Below, in pieces: positions 48,550 to 60,400 of a DNA stretch of 64,000 nt. Position 1 is the stretch's first letter. The number at the start of each line of letters is the position of its first letter. The position numbers and the translations under genes are program-made. Source of the stretch: Hydractinia symbiolongicarpus (taxonomy: Eukaryota; Cnidaria; Hydrozoa; Anthoathecata; Hydractiniidae); NCBI RefSeq assembly GCF_029227915.1, contig NC_079880.1, forward strand, positions 32,111,501-32,175,500, given 5' to 3'. The notes beneath the pieces are model-generated. The model searched no databases. It worked only from the letters and a program-made list of their open reading frames with translations, and was not told the DNA's origin.

Positions 48550-48748
48550 ATGGTTTTAGAACGCCGTAAACTACATGCACAGGCCTCTAAAGGCCGTAAT
48601 ATGGCCTCTTGCTGCCTAATAAAATCTTACACGTAAATCCCCCTGTTCCACGTGCTTGTGCAAGTTACCATTGTCCTACCTTTGCAAGTTACCATAGTCC
48701 TTTCACTCTTAATGTACTACAAGGTCATAAGTCGTTTTCCCTAGCACC
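48550..48748 (+). repeat. Monomer with 17-bp insertion, copy 1
   Basis: CAAGTTACCATTGTCCT is followed by ACCTTTG and then CAAGTTACCATAGTCCT, a partial duplication of the GTTACCAT region (48660-48700). Confidence 0.9.
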
Positions 48749-49112
48749 TTGGCTTTAGAACTCCGTCAACTACATGCACACGCCTCTAAAGGTCGCAATA
48801 TGCCTTATAGAGGCCTAATAAAGGTGATACACGAAAACCACGTGGTTCCACGAGTGTGTGCAGGTTACCATTGGTCAACTCCTTCTACTGTTAATGGACT
48901 ACTACGTTCTAGGACAATTTCTCTCGCACCATGGCTTTAGAACTCTGTCAACTACATGCACAGGCCTCTAAAGGCCGTAATATAGACTTTTGCGAGCTAA
49001 TAAAGGCTTTACGCGTAAATTAGGTGTTCCCAGGTTCTTGCGAAGGTTACCATTGGTCTAGTCCTTCCACTCTCAATGGACTACTGCGTCCTAAGTCGTT
49101 TTCTTTGGCACT

Positions 49113-49312
49113 TTGCCTTTACAACGCCGTCAACTACATGCACAGGCCTCTAAAGGCTGTAATATGGCCTTTTGCCGCCTAATAAAGGCCTTCCACGTAA
49201 ATCCCCCTGTTCCACGTGCTTGTGCAAGTTACCATTGTCCTACCTTTGCAATTTACCATAGTCCTTTCACTCTTAATGTACTACAAGGTCATAAGTCGTT
49301 TTCCCTAGCACC
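49113..49312 (+). repeat. Monomer with 18-bp insertion, copy 2
   Basis: Same internal duplication, with CAATTTACCATAG in the second half. Starts TTGCCTTTAC. Confidence 0.9.
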
Positions 49313-49858
49313 ATGGCTTCAGAACATCGTGAACTACATGCACAGGCCTCTAAAAGCGGTAGTATGGCGTTTTGTTGCCTAATAAAGGCGATACACGAAA
49401 ATCACGTGTCTCCACGCTCTTGCACAGGTTAGTATTGGTCTAGTCCTTCCTCTCTCAATGGACTACTACGTCATAAGTCGTTTTTCTTGGCACCATGGCT
49501 TTAGAACTCTGTCAACTACGTGCACAGGCCTCTAAAAGCCGTAATATGGCGTTTTGCCGCCTAATAAAGGCCTTACGTGTAAATCACGTGTTTCCACGCT
49601 CTTGCACAGGTTACCATTGCTCTAGTCCTTCTACTCTCAATGGACTACTACGTTCTAGGACGATTTCCCTCGCACCATGGATTTAGAACGCCTTCAACTA
49701 CATGCACAGGCCTCTAAAGGCCGCAATATGGACTTTTGCCGGCTAATAAAGGCCTTACACGTAAATCCCCTGGTTCCACGTGCTTGTGCGGGTTACCATT
49801 GGTCTACTCCTTCCACTCTCCATGGACTGCGACGTCCTAGTTCAATTTTCCTCCTATC

Positions 49859-50058
49859 ATGGCCTTAGAACGCCGTCAACTACATGGAGAGGCGTCGAAA
49901 GGCTGTAATATGGCCTTTTGCCGCCTAATAAAGGCCTTCCACGTAAATCCCCCTGTTCCACGTGCTTGTGCAAGTTACCATTGTCCTACCTTTGCAAGTT
50001 ACCATAGTTCTTTCACTCTTAATGTACTACAAGGTCATAAGTCGTTTTCCCTAGCACC
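49859..50058 (+). repeat. Monomer with 18-bp insertion, copy 3
   Basis: Same internal duplication with CAAGTTACCATAGTTCT. Its first third carries GGAGAGGCGTCGAAAGG, so insertion and start variant come from different families. Confidence 0.9.
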
Positions 50059-51513
50059 TTGGCTTTGGAAATCCGTCAACTACATGCACAGGCCTCTAAA
50101 GGTCGTAATATGGCCTTTCGCTCCCTAATAAAGGCGATACACGAAAATCACGTGGTTTCACGTGTGTGTGCTGGTTACCATTGGTCAACTCCTTCCACTC
50201 TCCATAGACTGCGACGTTCTAAGTCGTTTTCCCCAGCGCCATGGCTTCAGAACATCGTCAACTACATGCACAGGCCTCTAAAAGCGAAAGTATGGCGTTT
50301 TGTTGCCTAATAAAGGCCTTACGTGTAAATCACGTGTTTCCACACTCTTGCACAGGTTAGTATTGGTCTAGTCCTTCCACTCTCAATGGACTACAAGTTC
50401 CTAAGTCGTTTTCCCCATCGCCATGGCTTTAGAATGCCGACAACCACATGCACAGGCCTCTAAAGGCCGTAATATAGACTTTTGCCGGCTAATAAAGGCC
50501 TTACGCGTAAATTAGGTGCTCCCACGTTCTCGCGCAGGTTACCATTGGTCTAGTCCAGCCACTCTCCATTGAGTGCGACGTCCTAAGTCGTTTCCGTAGC
50601 TTTATGGCTTTAGAACATTGTCAACTTTATGCCCAGGCCTCTAAAGTTTGCAATATGCTTTTTATATGCCTAATAAAGGCTTAGCACGTAAATCACGTGG
50701 TTCTACGTCCCTGTGCAGGTTACAATTGGTGTACTCCTTCAACTCTCAATGGACTATTACGTCATAAGTCGTTTTCCTTGGCACCATGGCTTTAAAACTC
50801 CGTCAACTACATGCACAGGCCTCTAAAGGCCGTAATATGTCCTTTTGTCGCCTAACAAAAAAGATACACGAAAATCACGTGGTTCCACGTGTGTGTGCTG
50901 GTTACCATTGTTCAACTCCTTCCACTCTGCATGGACTGCGACGTTCTAAGTCGTTTTCCCCCGTGCCATGGCTTTAGAACATCGTCAACTACATGCACAG
51001 GCCTCTAAAAGCCGTAATATGGCGTTTTGCCGCCTAATAAAGGCCTTACGTGTAAATCACGTGTTTCCACGCTCTTGCACAGGTTACCATTGCTCTAGTC
51101 CTTCTACTCTCAATGGACTACTACGTTCTAGGACGATTTCCCTCGCACCATGGATTTAGAACGCCGTCAACTACATGCACAGGCCTCTAAAGGCCGTAAT
51201 ATGGACTTTTGCCGGCTAATAAAGGCCTTACACGTAAATCCCCTGGTTCCACGTGCTTGTGCGGGTTACCATTGGTCTACTCCTTCCACTCTCCATGGAC
51301 TGCGACGTCCTAGTTCGATTTTCCTCCCACCATGGCTTTAGAATGCCGTCAACTCCATGGAGAGGCGTCGAAAGGCTGTGATATGGCCTTTTGTGGCCTA
51401 ATAAATGCGATGCACGAAAATCACGTGATTCCAAATGTGTGTACAGGTTACCATTGGTCTACTCCTTCTACTCTTAATGGACTATTACGTTCTAGGACGA
51501 TTTCCCTCGCACC

Positions 51514-51682
51514 ATGGCTTTAAAACACGCCGTCAACTACATGCACAGGCCTCTAAAGGCTGTAATATGGCGTTTTGCCGACTAATAAGGGCCTTACATG
51601 TAAATTACGTGCTCCCTTGTTCTTGCGCAGGTTACCATTGGTGTAGTCCTTCCTTCCTACATGGACTACGACGTCTTAAGTC
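51514..51682 (+). repeat. Monomer with 15-bp deletion and 2-bp insertion
   Basis: CTTAAGTC is joined directly to ATGGCTTTAG at the 3' end, losing the GTTTTCCTTGGCACC segment. Near the start TTTAAAACACGCCG has two extra bases compared with TTTAGAACGCCG. The same 2-bp insertion recurs near 59451 and 61631. Confidence 0.9.
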
Positions 51683-52590
51683 ATGGCTTTAGAACATCGT
51701 CAACTTTATGCCCAGGCCTCTAAAGGTTGCAATATGCTTTTTACATGCTTAATAAAGGCTTAAAACGTAAATCACGTTATTCTACGTGGCTGTGCAGGTT
51801 ACCATTGGTCTACTCCTTTAACTCTCAATGGACTACAAGGTCGTAGTCGCTTTCCCTGGCATCATGGTTTTAGAACTCCGTCAACTACAAGCACAGGCCT
51901 CCAAAGGCCGTAACATTGACTTTTGCCGGCTAATAAAGGACTTACACGTAAACCCACCGGTTTCACATGCTTGTGCAGGTTACCATTGGTCTAGTCCTTC
52001 CACTCTCAAAGGACTACAAAGTCATGAGTCCTTTTCCCTAGCACCATGGATTTAGAACTCCGTCAACTACATGCACAGGCCTCTAAAGGCCGTAATATAG
52101 ACTTTTGCCGGCTAATAAAGGCCTTACGCGTAAATTAGGTGCTCCAACGTTCTCGCGCAGGTTACCATTGGTCTAGTCCTTCCACTCTCCATGGAGTGCG
52201 ACGTCCTAAGTCGTTTCCGCAGCTTTATGGCTTTAGAACATTGTCAACTTTATACCCAGGCCTCTAAAGGTTGCAATATGCTTTTTATATGCCTAATAAA
52301 GGCCTTACGTGTAAATCACGTGTTTTCACGCTCCTGCGCAGGTTACTATTGGTCTAGTCCTTCCTCTCTCAATGGACTACAAGGTCGTACGTCACTTGCC
52401 CTAGCACCATGGCTTTAGAACTCTGTCAACTACATGCACAGGCCCCTAAAAGCCGTAGTATGACGTTTTGCCGCCTAATAAAGGCTTTACACGTAAATCC
52501 CCTGGTTCCACATGCTTGTGCAGGTTAGCATTGGTGTAATCCTTCTACTCTTAATGGACTACTACGTTCTAGGACGATTTCCCTCGCACC

Positions 52591-52757
52591 ATGGCTTTAG
52601 AACGCCGTCAACTACATGAACAGGCCTCTAAAGGCCGTAATACGGACTTTTACCGCCTAAAAAAGGCTTTACGCGTAAGTCACGTTCTCCCTCGTTCTTG
52701 CGCAGGTTACCATTGGTGTAGTCCTTCCATCCTACTTGGACTAGGACGTCTTAAGTC
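52591..52757 (+). repeat. 167-bp monomer with 15-bp deletion, 15-mer copy 1
   Basis: Same 3' loss (CTTAAGTCATGGCTTTAG), without the 2-bp insertion. Part of the tandem 15-mer. Confidence 0.92.
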
Positions 52758-53120
52758 ATGGCTTTAGAACATCGTCAACTTTATGCCCGTGCCTCTAAAG
52801 GTTGCAATATGTTTTTACATGCCTAGTAAAGGCTTGAAACGTAAATCACGTGGTTCTACGTGGCTGTGCAGGTTACCATTGGTCTACTCCTTCCTCTCTC
52901 AATGGACTACAAGGTCGTACGTCACTTGCCCTAGCACCATGGCTTTAGAACTCTGTCAACTACATGCACAGGCCTCTAAAGTTTGTGATATAGGCTTTTG
53001 CGGCCTAATAAAGGCGATACACGAGAATCACGTGGTTTCACGACGGTGTGCAGGTTACCATTGGTCTAGTCCTTCCATTTTCCATGGACTGCGACGTCCT
53101 AAGTCGTTTTCCCCAGCGCC

Positions 53121-53295
53121 ATGACTTTAGAACATCGTCAACTACATGCACAGGCCTCTAAAGGCTGTAACATGCTTTTTAGAGGCCTAATAAAGGCTTA
53201 GCACGTAAATCATGTGGTTCTACGTGCCTGTGAAGGTTACCATTGGTCTACTCTTTCAAATCTCAATGGACTACTGCGTCGCTTTCCTTGGTACC
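53121..53295 (+). repeat. 175-bp monomer with 7-bp deletion, 15-mer copy 1
   Basis: ACTGCGTCGCTTTCC lacks CTAAGTC between two GTC triplets (near 53280). Starts ATGACTTTAG. Confidence 0.9.
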
Positions 53296-55292
53296 ATGGC
53301 TTTAGAACTTTGTCAACTACATGCACAGGACCCTAAAGCCGTAATATGGCCTTTTGCCGCCTAATAAAGGGCTTACGCGTAAATAACGTGCTCCCACGTT
53401 CTTGCGCAGGTTATCATTGGTCTAGTCCTTCTACTCTCAATGGACTACAAGGTTGTACGTCGCTTTCCCTGGCACCATAGCTTTAGAACTCTGTCAACTA
53501 CATGCAAAGGCCTCTAAAAGCGGTATTATGGCGTTTTGCCGGCTAATAAAGGCCTTACGTGTAAATCACGTGTTTCCACGCGCTTGCACAGGTTACCATT
53601 TGTCTAGTTCTTCCATCCTACATGGATTGCGACGTCTTAAGTCGTTTTCGCCAGAGCCATGTATTTAGAACGCCGTCAACTACATGCACATGAATCTAGA
53701 GACCGTAATATGGCCTTTTACTGCCTAATAAAGGCTTAGCACGTAAATCACGTAGTTCTACGTGCATGTGCAGGTTACCATTGGTCTGTTCCTTCAACTC
53801 TCAATGGACTACTGCGTCCTAAGTCATTTTCTTTGGCACCATGGCTTTACAACGCCGTCAACTACATGCACAGGCCTCTAAAGGCTGCAATATGGCCTTT
53901 TGCCGCCTAATAAAGACCTTACACGTAAATCCCTCGGTTCCACGTGCTTGTGCAAGTTACCATTGGTCTAGTCCTTCCATTCTCAATGGACTACAAGTTC
54001 ATAAGTCGTTTTCCCTAGCACCTTGGCTTTAGAACTCCGTCAACTACATGCACAGGCCTCTAAAGGCCGTAATATGGCCTTTTGCCCCCTAATAAAGGCG
54101 ATACACGAAATTCACGTGGTTCCACGTGTGTGCTTGTCACCATTGGTCAACTCCTCCACTCTCCATGGACTGCGACGTTCTTAGTCGTTTTCCCCAGCGC
54201 CATGGCTTTAGAACTCCGTCAACTACATGCACAGGCCTCTAAAGGCCGTAATATGTCCTTTTGTCGCCTAATAAAGGCGATACACGAAAATCACGTGGTT
54301 CCACGTGTGTGTGCTGGTTACCATTGTTCAACTCCTTCCACTCTCCATGGACTGCGACGTTCTAAGTCGTTTTCCCCCGCGCCATGGCTTTAGAACATCG
54401 TCAACTACATGCACACGCCTCTAAAGGTTGCAATATGCTTTTTACATGCCCAATAAAGGCTTGAAACGTAAATCACTTGGTTCTACGTGGCTGTGCAGGT
54501 TACCATTGCTCTACTCCTTCAACTCTCAATGGACTACTACGTCATAAGTCGTTTTCCTTGGCACCATGGCTTTAGAGCTCTGTCAACTACATGCACAGGC
54601 CCCTAAAAGCCGTAATATGGACTTTTGCCGCCTAAAAAAGGCTTTACGCGTAAGTCACGTGCTCCCTCGTTCTTGCGCAGGTTACCATTGGTGTAGTCCT
54701 TCCACTCTCCATGGACTGCGACGTCCTAATTCGTTGTCCCCATTGGCATGGCTTTAGAACGCCGTCAACTACATGCACAGGCCTCTAAAGGCCGTAATAT
54801 AGACTTTTGCCGGCTAATAAAGGCCTTACGCGTAAATTAGGTGCTCCAACGTTCTCGCGCAGGTTACCATTGGTGTAGTCCTTCCACTCTCCATGGAGTG
54901 CGACGTCCTAAGTCGTTTCCGCAGCTTTATGGCTTTAGAACATTGTCAACTTTATACCCAGGCCTCTAAAGGTTGCAATATGCTTTTTATATGCCTAATA
55001 AAGGCCTTACGTGTAAATCACGTGTTTTCACGCTCCTGCGCAGGTTACTATTGGTCTAGTCCTTCCTCTCTCAATGGACTACAAGGTCGTACGTCACTTG
55101 CCCTAGCACCATGGCTTTAGAACTCTGTCAACTACATGCACAGGCCCCTAAAAGCCGTAGTATGGCGTTTTGCCGCCTAATAAAGGCTTTACACGTAAAT
55201 CCCCTGGTTCCACATGCTTGTGCAGGTTAGCATTGGTGTAATCCTTCTACTCTTAATGGACTACTACGTTCTAGGACGATTTCCCTCGCACC

Positions 55293-55459
55293 ATGGCTTT
55301 AGAACGCCGTCAACTACATGAACAGGCCTCTAAAGGCCGTAATACGGACTTTTACCGCCTAAAAAAGGCTTTACGCGTAAGTCACGTTCTCCCTCGTTCT
55401 TGCGCAGGTTACCATTGGTGTAGTCCTTCCATCCTACTTGGACTACGACGTCTTAAGTC
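55293..55459 (+). repeat. 167-bp monomer with 15-bp deletion, 15-mer copy 2
   Basis: Exact counterpart of 52591-52757, 2702 bp downstream. Confidence 0.92.
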
Positions 55460-55822
55460 ATGGCTTTAGAACATCGTCAACTTTATGCCCGTGCCTCTAA
55501 AGGTTGCAATATGTTTTTACATGCCTATTAAAGGCTTGAAACGTAAATCACGTGGTTCTACGTGGCTGTGCAGGTTACCATTGGTCTACTCCTTCCTCTC
55601 TCAATGGACTACAAGGTCGTACGTCACTTGCCCTAGCACCATGGCTTTAGAACTCTGTCAACTACATGCACAGGCCTCTAAAGTTTGTGATATAGGCTTT
55701 TGCGGCCTAATAAAGGCGATACACGAGAATCACGTGGTTTCACGAGGGTGTGCAGGTTACCATTGGTCTAGTCCTTCCATTTTCCATGGACTGCGACGTC
55801 CTAAGTCGTTTTCCCCAGCGCC

Positions 55823-55997
55823 ATGACTTTAGAACATCGTCAACTACATGCACAGGCCTCTAAAGGCTGTAACATGCTTTTTAGAGGCCTAATAAAGGCT
55901 TAGCACGTAAATCATGTGGTTCTACGTGCCTGTGAAGGTTACCATTGGTCTACTCTTTCAAATCTCAATGGACTACTGCGTCGCTTTCCTTGGTACC
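55823..55997 (+). repeat. 175-bp monomer with 7-bp deletion, 15-mer copy 2
   Basis: Counterpart of 53121-53295, 2702 bp downstream. Confidence 0.9.
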
Positions 55998-57465
55998 ATG
56001 GCTTTAGAACTTTGTCAACTACATGCACAGGACCCTAAAGCCGTAATACGCCTTTTGCCGCCTAAAAAGGGCTTACGCGTAAATAACGTGCTCCCACGTT
56101 CTTGCGCAGGTTATCATTGGTCTAGTCCTTCTACTCTCAATGGACTACAAGGTTGTACGTCGCTTTCCCTGCCACCATAGCTTTAGAACTCTGTCAACTA
56201 CATGCAAAGGCCTTTAAAAGCGGTATTATGGCGTTTTGCCGGCTAATAAAGGCCTTACGTGTAAATCACGTGTTTCCACGCGCTTGCACAGGTTACCATT
56301 TGTCTAGTTCTTCCATCCTACATGGATTGCGACGTCTTAAGTCGTTTTCGCCAGAGCCATGTATTTAGAACGCCGTCAACTACATGCACATGAATCTAGA
56401 GACCGTAATATGGCCTTTTACTGCCTAATAAAGGCTTAGCACGTAAATCACGTAGTTCTACGTGCATGTGCAGGTTACCATTGGTCTGTTCCTTCAACTC
56501 TCAATGGACTACTGCGTCCTAAGTCATTTTCTTTAGCACCATGGCTTTACAACGCCGTCAACTACATGCACAGGCCTCTAAAGGCTGCAATATGGCCTTT
56601 TGCCGCCTAATAAAGACCTTACACGTAAATCCCTCGGTTCCACGTGCTTGTGCAAGTTACCATTGGTCTAGTCCTTCCATTCTCAATGTACTATAAAGTC
56701 ATAAGTCGTTTTCCCTGGCACCATGGCTTTAGAACGCCGTAAACTACATGCACAGGCCTCTAAAGGCCGTAATATGGCCTTTTGCCCCCTAATAAAGGCG
56801 ATACACGAAATTCACGTGGTTCCACGTGTGTGCTTGTCACCATTGGTCAACTCCTCCACTCTCCATGGACTGCGACGTTCTTAGTCGTTTTCCCCAGCGC
56901 CATGGCTTTAGAACTCCGTCAACTACATGCAGAGGCCTCTAAAGGCCGTAATATGTCCTTTTGTCGCCTAATAAAGGCGATACACGAAAATCACGTGGTT
57001 CCACGTGTGTGTGCTGGTTACCATTGTTCAACTCCTTCCACTCTCCATGGACTGCGACGTTCTAAGTCGTTTTCCCCCGCGCCATGGCTTTAGAACATCG
57101 TCAACTACATGCACACGCCTCTAAAGGTTGCAATATGCTTTTTACATGCCCAATAAAGGCTTGAAACGTAAATCACTTGGTTCTACGTGGCTGTGCAGGT
57201 TACCATTGCTCTACTCCTTCTACTCTCAATGGATTACTACGTCATAAGTCGTTTTCCTTGGCACCATGGCTTTAGAACTCTGTCAACTACATGCACAGGC
57301 CCCTAAAAGCCGTAATATGGACTTTTGCCGCCTAAAAAAGGCCTTACGCGTAAGTCACGTGCTCCCTCGTTCTTGCGCAGGTTACCATTGGTGTAGTCCT
57401 TCCACTCTCCATGGACTGCGACGTCCTAAGTCGTTGTCCCCATTGGCATGGCTTTAGAACGCCGT

Positions 57466-60400
57466 CAACTACATGCACAGGCCTCTAAAAGCTGTAATAT
57501 GGCCTTTTGCCGCCCAATAAAGGCCTTACACGTAAATCCCCCGGTTCCACGTGCTTGTGCAGGTTACCATTGGTCTAGTCCTTCTACTCTCAATGAACTA
57601 CGACCTCTTAAGTCTTTTTCCCCAGAGCCATGGGTTTAGAACGCCGTCAACTACATGCACAAGCCTCTAAAATCCGTATTATGGCGTTTTGCCGCCTAAT
57701 AAAGGCCTTACGTGTAAATCACGTGTTTCCACGCGCTTGCACAGGTTACCATTTGTCTAGTTCTTCCATCCTACATCGATTGCGACGTCTTAAGTCGTTT
57801 TCGCCAGAGCCATGGGTTTAGAACGCCGTCAACTACATGCACATGAATCTAGAGACCGTAATATGGCCTTTTACTGCCTAATAAAGGCTTAAAAGGTAAA
57901 TCACGTTATTCTACGTGGCTGTGCAGGTTACCATTGGTCTACTCCTTTAACTCTCAATGGACTACTACTTCATAATTCGTTTTCCTTGGTACCATGGCTT
58001 TAGCACGCCGTCAACTACATATACAGGCCTCTAAATGCTGTAATATGGCCTTTTGCCGCCTAGTAAAGGCCTTACACGTAAAACACATGTTTCCACGCGC
58101 TTGCACAGGTTACCATTTTTCTAGTCCATCCATCCTACATGCACTACGACGTCTTAAGTCGCTTTTTTTGGCACCATGGCTTTAGAACGCCGTCAACTAC
58201 ATGCACAGGCCTCTAAAGGCCGTAATATGGCTTTTGCCGCCTAATAAATGCCTTACACGTAAATCCCCGGGTTCCACGTGCTTGTGCAGGTTACCATTGG
58301 TCTAGCCCTTCCACTCTCAATGGACTACAAGTTCGTACGTCGCTTTCCCTGGCATCATGGCTTTAGAACTCCGTCAAATACATGCACAGGCCTCTAAAGG
58401 CCGTAACATGGACTTTTGCCGGCTAATAAAGGCCTTACACGTAAATTCCCCGGTTCCACATGCTTGTGCAGGTTACTATTGGTCTAGTCCTTCTACTCTC
58501 AATGGACTAGGACGTCTTAAGTCGTTTTCGCCAGAGCCATGTATTTAGAACGCCGTCAACTACATGCACATGAATCTAGAGACCGTAATATGGCCTTTTA
58601 CTGCCTAATAAAGGCTTAGCACGTAAATCACGTGGTTCTACGTGCATGTGCAGGTTACCATTGGTCTGCTCCTTCAACTCTCAATGGACTACTGCGTCCT
58701 AAGTCATTTTCTTTGGCACCATGGCTTTACAACGCCGTCAACTACATGCACAGGCCTCTAAAGGCTGCAATATGGCCTTTTGCCGCCTAATAAAGACCTT
58801 ACACGTAAATCCCTCGGTTCCACGTGCTTGTGCAAGTTACCATTGGTCTAGTCCTTCCATTCTCAATGTACTATAAAGTCATAAGTCGTTTTCCCTGGCA
58901 CCATGGCTTTAGAACGCCGTAAACTACATGCACAGGCCTCTAAAGGCCGTAATATGGCCTCTTGCTGCCTAATAAAAACCTTACACGTAAATCCCCCGGT
59001 TCCACGTGCTTGTGCAGGTTACCATTGGTCTAGTCCTTCCACTCTCAATGGACTACAAGGTCATAAGTTGTTTTCCCTAGCACCTTGGCTTTAGAACTCC
59101 GTCAACTACATGCACAGGCCTCTAAAGGCCGTAATATGGCCTTTTGCCCCCTAATAAAGGCGATACACGAAAATCACGTGGTTCTACGTGTGTGCTTGTT
59201 ACCATTGGTCAACTCCTCCACTCTCCATGGACTGCGACGTTCTTAGTCGTTTTCCCCAGCGCCATGGCTTTAGAACTCCGTCAACTACATGCACAGGCCT
59301 CTAAAGGCCGTAAAATGGCCTTTTGCCGCGTAATAAAGGCATTAAACGTAAATCTCCTGGTTCCAAATGTGTGTACAGGTTACCATTGGTCTACTCCTTC
59401 TACTCTTAATGGACTACTACGTTCTAGGACGATTTCCCTCGCACCATGGCTTTAAAACACGCCGTCAACTACATGCACAGGCCCCTAAAGGCCGTAATAT
59501 GGCCTTTTGCCCCCTAATAAAGGCGATACACGAAATTCACGTGGTTCCACGTGTGTGCTTGTTACCATTGGTCAACTCCTCCACTCTCCATGGACTGCGA
59601 CGTTCTTAGTCGTTTTCCCCAGCGCCATGGCTTTAGAACTCCGTCAACTACATGCACAGGCCTCTAAAGGCCGTAATATGTCCTTTTGTCGCCTAATAAA
59701 GGCGATACACGAAAATCACGTGGTTCCACGTGTGTGTGCTGGTTACCATTGTTCAACTCCTTCCACTCTCCATGGACTGCGACGTTCTAAGTCGTTTTCC
59801 CCCGCGCCATGGCTTTAGAACATCGTCAACTACATGCACACGCCTCTAAAGGTTGCAATATGCTTTTTACATGCCCAATAAAGGCTTGAAACGTAAATCA
59901 CTTGGTTCTACGTGGCTGTGCAGGTTACCATTGCTCTACTCCTTCAACTCTCAATGGACTACTACGTCATAAGTCGTTTTCTTTGGCACCATGGCTTTAG
60001 AACTCTGTCAACTACATGCACAGGCCCCTAAAAGCCGTAATATGGACTTTTGCCGCCTAAAAAAGGCCTTACGCGTAAGTCACGTGCTCCCTCGTTCTTG
60101 CGCAGGTTACCATTGGTGTAGTCCTTCCACTCTCCATGGACTGCGACGTCCTAAGTCATTGTCCCCAGCGGCATGGCTTTAGAACGCCGTCAACTACATG
60201 CGCAGGCCTCTAAAGGCTGTAATATCGCCTTTTGCCGCCTAATAAAGGCCTTACACTTAAATCCCCCGGTTCCACGTGCTTGTGCAGGCTACCATTGGTA
60301 TAGTCCTTCTACTCTCAATGAACTACGACGTCTTAAGTCTTTTTCCCCAGAGCCATGGGTTTAGAACGCCGTCAACTACATGCACAAGCCTCTAAAAGTC

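Larger units (their letters stand above)
48186..52063 (+). repeat. Array segment J: more divergent stretch
   Basis: This segment has about 21 monomers, many with variants rare elsewhere: the 17-18-bp insertion form (three copies), GGAGAGGCGTCGAAAGG, AAAAGCGGTAG and AAAAAAGATAC. One internal match is 49520-49870 with 50993-51343 (offset 1473 bp, that is 8 monomers plus 17 bp, explained by the insertion monomer at 49859). No long recent duplicate spans it, so it may be an older or less homogenised boundary between the left array and the right 15-mer array; that is inference. Confidence 0.8.
52064..54765 (+). repeat. 15-mer higher-order unit, copy 1 (2702 bp)
   Basis: Fifteen monomers are followed directly by a second copy. 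The unit is 15 x 182 minus 28 bp, including a 15-bp deletion (monomer 52591) and a 7-bp deletion (monomer 53121). The boundary is clear: upstream of about 52064 the monomer starts ATGGATTTAGAACTCC, against ATGGCTTTAGAACGCC in the second copy. Confidence 0.93.
54766..57465 (+). repeat. 15-mer higher-order unit, copy 2 (2700 bp)
   Basis: Second tandem 15-mer. The offset is 2702 bp until about 56045, where two single-base losses (ATATGGCC to ATACGCC and CTAATAAAGGG to CTAAAAAGGG) reduce it to 2700 bp. One monomer (56534 region onward) ends differently from its partner near 53990, reading GTACTATAAAGTC instead of GGACTACAAGTTC, and the following monomer start differs too. That patch fits gene conversion from a 58.86-kb-like copy. 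Confidence 0.92.
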
